Origin: Lantana camara
Lineage: Eukaryota; Streptophyta; Magnoliopsida; Lamiales; Verbenaceae
NCBI GenBank assembly: GCA_037501455.1
Contig: CM074857.1
Span: 105,185,501 to 105,249,500 of the forward strand
Length of the DNA: 64,000 bases
Direction of reading: 5' to 3'
Position 1 is the first letter of the stretch. Each line of letters starts with the position of its first letter. Shown here piece after piece: positions 59,058 to 64,000 of this stretch. The translations under genes were made by a program, and so were the position numbers. Under the pieces are notes generated by a model. It searched no databases and was not told the origin of the DNA. It worked only from the letters and a program-made list of their open reading frames with translations.

Positions 59058-60076
59058 CACTAGAAGAAATTTTATTTTTACCGATAAATATTTTTATTGC
59101 CGGCTTCGTGTCGTCACTAAAAGTTCATGGCAACGAAACGTCAATATCGTTGCGTATACATATAAAATTGACAATGATATACTTTTCGTTGCAACAAATA
59201 TTGTTGTTGCTAATTTTATATTTTTTTGTAGGCAAATTGAACATTTCGTTGCCTATAAATTGTTTTAAAGTTATAATTTATTGTTATTTACAACGATATA
59301 TTTCATTGCAAAATACATGATATTTTACAACGAAAAACTTTTCGTGCTTAAATGTATTTTTTTACAACCACAAAATAAATTTTGATGCCAAATGTAATTT
59401 TAAAATATATTATTTAATTGTGTTCTTTGAACGAGTCCAACTCGGGTTGACAATAAGAGATAAGTGCCCCTAAACCAATTTTGTTAGATGTAATGTTTAA
59501 AAAAAAAAAAGATCACTATATAATTAATTTAGTTTTTATAATTTTGTTAAATATGCATTTGCCACAAAAGTTTTTGTCACCAAAAGTACTTAATATTTTT
59601 CAATAATAATAATCGTTGCTAACCTAGAAAAGTATTAACAACGATATACTTTGTCGCTGAAAAAGCTACAACCGCAACAAAATATTTTGTTGGGAAAAGT
59701 TAAATATTTAGCAACTATTAAATATTGTAGCTAATTTTTTACAATAATTCTCAACGACAAATTTCATTGCACAAAGGGCATTATTAGCTACAATTATATT
59801 TTGTTGCAGAAATTTATTATCGGTAACGATTTTATATTATTCCCAAAAGAGTTGTACTTTAACTACAAAATTTTTTGTTGTAATTTATCAAAATTGTTGC
59901 CAAATAAGATTTAAAAGTAACGGTTGAGAGACACATGACTTTGGCAACGAAATATTTTTTTCGTGCTAATAAGTGAGAAAAAAGACAAGTAAAATCACTT
60001 TTCATTGCCAAAACATAATTATTTACAACAAAAATAAAATTATTGCTAAAAAAATCATTACGAATTTGTTGTAGTG
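59058..60076. mobile_element. Non-autonomous CACTA element, 1019 bp
   Basis: The ends are CACTAGAAGAAATT and, in reverse, CACTACAACAAATT. A 3-bp duplication, aat, flanks it (59055-59057 and 60077-60079). The interior is packed with CGTTGC/GCAACGA words in both orientations, like CACTA subterminal repeats. No transposase is encoded. Confidence 0.85.
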
Positions 60077-60141
60077 AATTTAAACACAATTTTTTTTAAT
60101 TAAATTAATATAACAATTTAAGCTATATTTTTTAGTAAATT

Positions 60142-60361
60142 AAATTACTCAACTTGGTGGTATTGATTGTGAAAGTATTTTTTTTTTCTTCTTTTTTATT
60201 GTGTTTTATTATTTAATTAATTTTGATTCCAATCGAGTCAAATTATTTAAGCAAATTACTCAACTTGGTGGTATTGATTGTGAAAGTATTTTTTTTCTTC
60301 TTTTTTATTGTGTTTTATTATTTAATTAATTTCGATTCCAATCGAGTCAAATTATTTAAGC
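60142..60361. repeat. Tandem duplication of about 110 bp
   Basis: Units 60142-60252 and 60253-60361 differ by one substitution and a T-run length change. It lies between the CACTA element and the J20 remnant. Confidence 0.9.
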
Positions 60362-60379
60362 ATAAAATTATTCTCATCG

Positions 60380-60530
60380 ATAAGTGTTGCATTCTTCGTT
60401 TCTGCATTTTAGATTTGTGGATTCTTTCGGGACCGGAAAGACTTTTTATTTCTTATTTTTTTATTATTATTTTTTTAGATTGAGTTGTTTCAATGTCATG
60501 GTGTTGCTGAGTATTTATAGCAATACGATA
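60380..60530 (-). pseudogene. Third J20 copy: promoter and start remnant only
   Basis: The stretch aligns with 55570-55715: a start-codon-like ATG at 60392, 5' UTR words 'ttcgttt', 'ttagattt' and 'ccggaaagac', then 'atgtcatggtgtt' and TATA at 60512-60520. Downstream of the ATG, J20 coding similarity is lost within about 30 bases, so no J-domain remains. Confidence 0.6.
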
Positions 60531-62800
60531 TTATCACTATTTACATTTGTAAGACTAAAATAGTATCCTATTTTTTTATTTCAATTCTATATTTCATCCC
60601 ATTCGTTGAATTTAAATTTCATTTATTTTTCAAATCCAATTCTACATGCATTTTTTTTTTAAAAAAATTCCTTTTATCATTTGTTCAAATCTTTTTCTTT
60701 TAAAATTATATTATTTAATACTAAAAAATATCTTTCCAAAATAAAGGAAACCAAGCTTCAACTAGGCATGCAACTATTCTTATTTCCCCCTTTTGATGAT
60801 TACAAGTGGTCTACGATTATTCCAAAACTCGGGTATCAAGTGAATTGAATCCAATTCTTTTAAATAATACTTTTAAATGAATACTTTTCTCTTTATTTCC
60901 TTATATAGGTGTGAGAGATTCATAACACGTAAAATAATCGAAAAAAATAATAGTTAGATGAGAGATGACTATTTGTAAGTCGAAATAATTTGTTATGTAA
61001 ATTACAGAAATACTTATATCTAATTTTTATAAGCTTACCGATCCTGTAATTAACTTAAAATTATAAATTATTGCGATCTCATTAAATTTTTAATAATTCT
61101 AACCCCTTAATCTCAATTTGTGACTTAAATTTAATCTTTTATCTCAAAATATCATAACTTTATATTAATTAAGATGTGGATCGTCTACTTAACCAAGTCG
61201 TCGCACGGGCTCACAAGACACCCACCCAATATTGGATATATAATAGTTTAATTGGTTTATTTTGATAAATCGTATTTTAATTGGTTTGGGTCGCGAAAAT
61301 ATACAAAATTATTAAATAGGTTGATTTGATTTTAAATTTATTTATTCCTCTCAATCGACTAGTTTATTTTAATAGTTCGATTAAAACCCATTTTATCTTG
61401 AAAAATCACTAATATTTGGGTTTCATCGAGCAGTGAAAAGTCACTAATAATACTGGAGCAAGAATGTAAATATAACATTATTAGTTAACAATAGACTAAT
61501 TAATAACTCTAAATTGTATGACACAAAACCCTTGTATAATATATTAGATTCACCGAGCTCCTCTTTTAACACATGGTTAAGACAAAAATTAAGTAAACAA
61601 TTTTATAGGGGTGATAATTTAATCGATCCGACACAACCAATCATAACCAACCATTTCTGAATAGTGAAATTTAGTTATTAAGAGTTATACTAACTTAATA
61701 AGATGTTTTCTATTTGAGCTTATGTATACGCAATTAAAATTAATAAAAAGAATTTTATATTTTAATAGTACGATTCAATTTAAACTCATAATGAAATATT
61801 AAAAAGATATATACTTTTTGGAATATCTCCGAAGTTAATTTTGAACTACAAAGAAATTAAAACACATAATGAACTACGTACAGTTCAAAGGTGCAAAGTG
61901 TATCTTAATCTTGACTTTAATTGCTAAAATTTTGAATTTTTATATAAATTTCTAGTAACAGTTGCTGAGACGAGCGTAAATTGATTTTTATATTCATTTC
62001 GTATCAATTTCATTGTTATTGTGTGACTTGTGTTGTTAAATGTTAATTACTTGGATAGAGTATTATATTACATTTTCTACATTTTGCATCGATAATATCA
62101 ACTGGGAGGCTCCTCTTTCTCTCTTACTTTTTGTTTTGTGTGTTAGTTAGGTTTGTTCGCCCCCTTCATATAGGCGAATACATACAAGAGTTCATCTAGG
62201 GTTTACTAATCGTCGAGGAAAGGAAGAAAGAGTTCACTTAGAGTTTCTACTCTATCGGTAGAGTCCTTTCTACTCGTTTACCTGCAGAGTTCTCTTCTAC
62301 TACGAGTCGTCTAGTCAAGGAAATCGTCTACCCGTAAACTTCTCGTATGTCCTTAACTCCAGGGGTTGCCACGTGTTCCTATAGGGTAGTTCCTATCACA
62401 TATTATATCCAATTGAGTTTTTTTTTAGATGAATGACATGTGTATATAAATATTAATTATGCTATCGTATTTGTGATAATTTCCACCCCAATTTTGATTT
62501 ATTATTAAAAATGAAACAACTTGTTTTCATATTCAAGTTTTGAACTCAATTTGCAGTCAACTATAATATGAATTTAGTCATATTTTTGTGGACAAAACTC
62601 ATAAATATTTTCGTGCCGTAGCTTAATTTATGTGGGCCTGTAAGCCACAAGTTGATTATCCTAAAATAAATAGGCCAACTTTTCAGTTAAACAAGCAATT
62701 ATAAATATCCAACGAGGGGCTTTTTATCCTACATGTAAGATATTTTGTACTCGATTTTGAGTCGCCCTCAAAAAATTTTTTTAGATCAATGACTAAAACA
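60531..62800. repeat. Upstream block B, diverged copy of block A
   Basis: It follows block A in order with many substitutions and indels. About 300 bp near 62090-62395 have no counterpart in A, between 'cattttctacattttg' and 'catattatatccaattg', and are probably a later insertion in B. No gene is supported. Confidence 0.7.
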
Positions 62801-63565
62801 CATGAAATACGACGATCGATGATCTTCTAATTTCAAAATTATTCGTATGGATACTGATCGAGCCTAAATCTCTGCTTGATGACTGATCGAGAGATCCGAC
62901 GCGGTCACTCTATTTGTTGATGGGGAAACGGCCGTCTGACTGCTCGAATTCTGCAAAGGTCGACAAACGTGAGCTTCGAGACCAACTCGGGGAAGGTGGG
63001 TGTGATACCCGGGTTGGCACTCCGACGCTCAAGTCAGGGTTGGTGGAGACGATCGAAGAGATTCAGTGGTGAAAAATGCTAGGTAGGAAAACTTACCGTG
63101 CAATAAATGAGGAGGGGGTACTTATATGGAGAGGACAGAGAAGTTACCGCATCGACGTGGCGGCGTGGGGAGCTGACAGGTGCCCCATTAAGGCCTTGCA
63201 TTAAATGCTCGGTCGGCCACTATGCTAGTGGAATAATGCGCTGGTCAGTCGGAGATTGTGGGTCGATCTCGACAGATGCGATTAGTCCGAGCATTGGGTC
63301 AATACTCTTGTGAGGTAATTCTCGCGGGGTAAATGGGCTTCTGAGTAGGAGGGTCGAGAGGTAATCTCCGAGCGAGATTTGACCGCCGATCATCCACGTG
63401 GGGCGAGGTGATTGGCTTAGATCGACAGCGGGTACGTGCCACGTCATAAGCCCCCCGAAACGTCACTGCTAGGGCTGACGTGGCAGAGGCGTTTCAAATC
63501 TCAAGAGTGGGACCCGCTGTAATCATTACGCCGTTTCACCTTCTCGATTCCCGCCCATTTTTATC
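62801..63565 (+). promoter_or_regulatory. GC-richer upstream region with ACGTGG motifs
   Basis: Base composition changes sharply from about 62850. ACGTGG-type cores lie at 63155-63160, 63395-63400 (CACGTG), 63439-63445 and 63476-63485 (TGACGTGGCA). Such cores bind bZIP factors in abscisic-acid or light-responsive promoters. The role here is inference. Confidence 0.45.
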
Positions 63566-63888
63566 CTTATAAATAGTTCCCTTTGTAAATCCATTTGTTA
63601 CTTTTGCGACAGAGAATTGAAGAGAGTTTCGAGCCATTTTCAATCGATAAAGAGTCCTTTGTGTGTTGACTTTCGGGGTCGATTGCCTTATAAGAGGACC
63701 GTTCGGATTTTCAGAAAACAAAAGGTAACATCTCCGATCTTTTGTTCGATTTTCTTTCTCTGTGCCTTTTATTTTTCTTTTCGCTTGCCTCGAGGGAGAG
63801 GTGTACCACTTCCCTCTTCGAAGGCTTCCTCTCCCTCGATTTGTTTGTATCCGAGCTACACCATGAAAATGAGGTTTTTGTCCTGTAG
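63566..63888 (+). promoter_or_regulatory. TATA box, 5' leader and leader intron
   Basis: TATAAATAG lies at 63568-63576, so transcription should start near 63605. A leader exon ends at 63724 before GTAACA, and a 164-bp T-rich intron ends in CTGTAG at 63888, one base before the ATG. The arrangement fits a real promoter with a leader intron. Confidence 0.55.
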
Positions 63889-63889
63889 G

Positions 63890-64000
63890 ATGTCAACAAA
63901 TCGAGTGGAGGCTGGCCCCGGAGTGGAGGAAGTGGTGACCGCGAGTGATAGGTCGAGTTCGGACACATCAGGGTCGAGTTCGACGTCAGATTCCGGTGAG
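63890..64000 (+). CDS. Start of an unidentified gene, cut by the right edge
   Basis: An open frame of 37 codons begins with ATG directly after the predicted acceptor and is still open at 64000. It is acidic and very Ser-rich (SDRSSSDTSGSSSTSDS), probably disordered. The GC-rich context and promoter could belong to a host gene or to a transposon-encoded protein; I cannot tell from this fragment. The ATG codons within the intron are ignored because they lead to early stops. Confidence 0.4.
   Translation, partial: MSTNRVEAGPGVEEVVTASDRSSSDTSGSSSTSDSGE

Overview
This window is nuclear DNA of a flowering plant, most likely a eudicot. The intergenic DNA is AT-rich, host genes are split by GT-AG introns, two kinds of gene encode chloroplast-type proteins, and most of the length is plant transposons (LINE, Ty3/gypsy, Ty1/copia, CACTA, Mutator-like, hAT, SINE-like). 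I cannot name the species. There is no CRISPR array, operon, rRNA or convincing tRNA gene.

Left to right: 1-5460 is a minus-strand LINE that leaves the left edge. Its endonuclease/reverse transcriptase frame is open for 1056 codons; its ORF1 carries one premature stop. 6142-7280 is a three-exon host gene for a small His-rich, Lys-tailed protein that I do not recognise. 7784-8059 is a short Mutator-like MITE, followed by a SINE-like fragment. 9173-11536 is a five-exon CLPT gene (plastid Clp protease accessory subunit). An orphan copy of its promoter lies at about 12935-13030. 14474-15103 is a hAT-type MITE. 16532-17916 (minus) is a two-exon chloroplast DnaJ/J20-like gene with heat-shock-element-like sites upstream.

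20110-30245 is a complete, young Ty3/gypsy chromovirus-type element with an intact 1502-residue polyprotein. 30506-32072 is a long-TIR Mutator-like element with a perfect 9-bp target duplication. 32344-53676 is a four-level nest: a CACTA element holds a decayed gypsy element (33676-53125), which holds a decayed copia element (39705 to about 50304), which holds a solo gypsy LTR (44364-47021). Matching target duplications support the CACTA, gypsy and solo-LTR insertions.

54746-55580 (minus) is a second J20-like gene. Its upstream region (about 55590-58880) is repeated in diverged form at about 60380-62800, which includes a promoter-plus-start remnant of a third J20 copy. A second CACTA element lies between the two blocks. 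The right edge (62800-64000) holds a promoter, a leader intron and the first 37 codons of an unidentified gene.

The host genes fit plastid protein quality control: a Clp accessory subunit and two J20 co-chaperones of the type that delivers clients to the Hsp70/Clp system. Linkage alone does not show that they work together. The least explained signals are an array of GGGAACGGCCGTTCCC-type palindromes shared by two different LTR families, an identical stem-loop just before the polypurine tract of both gypsy elements, and a repeated palindromic motif plus a CpG-rich island in the copia leader.
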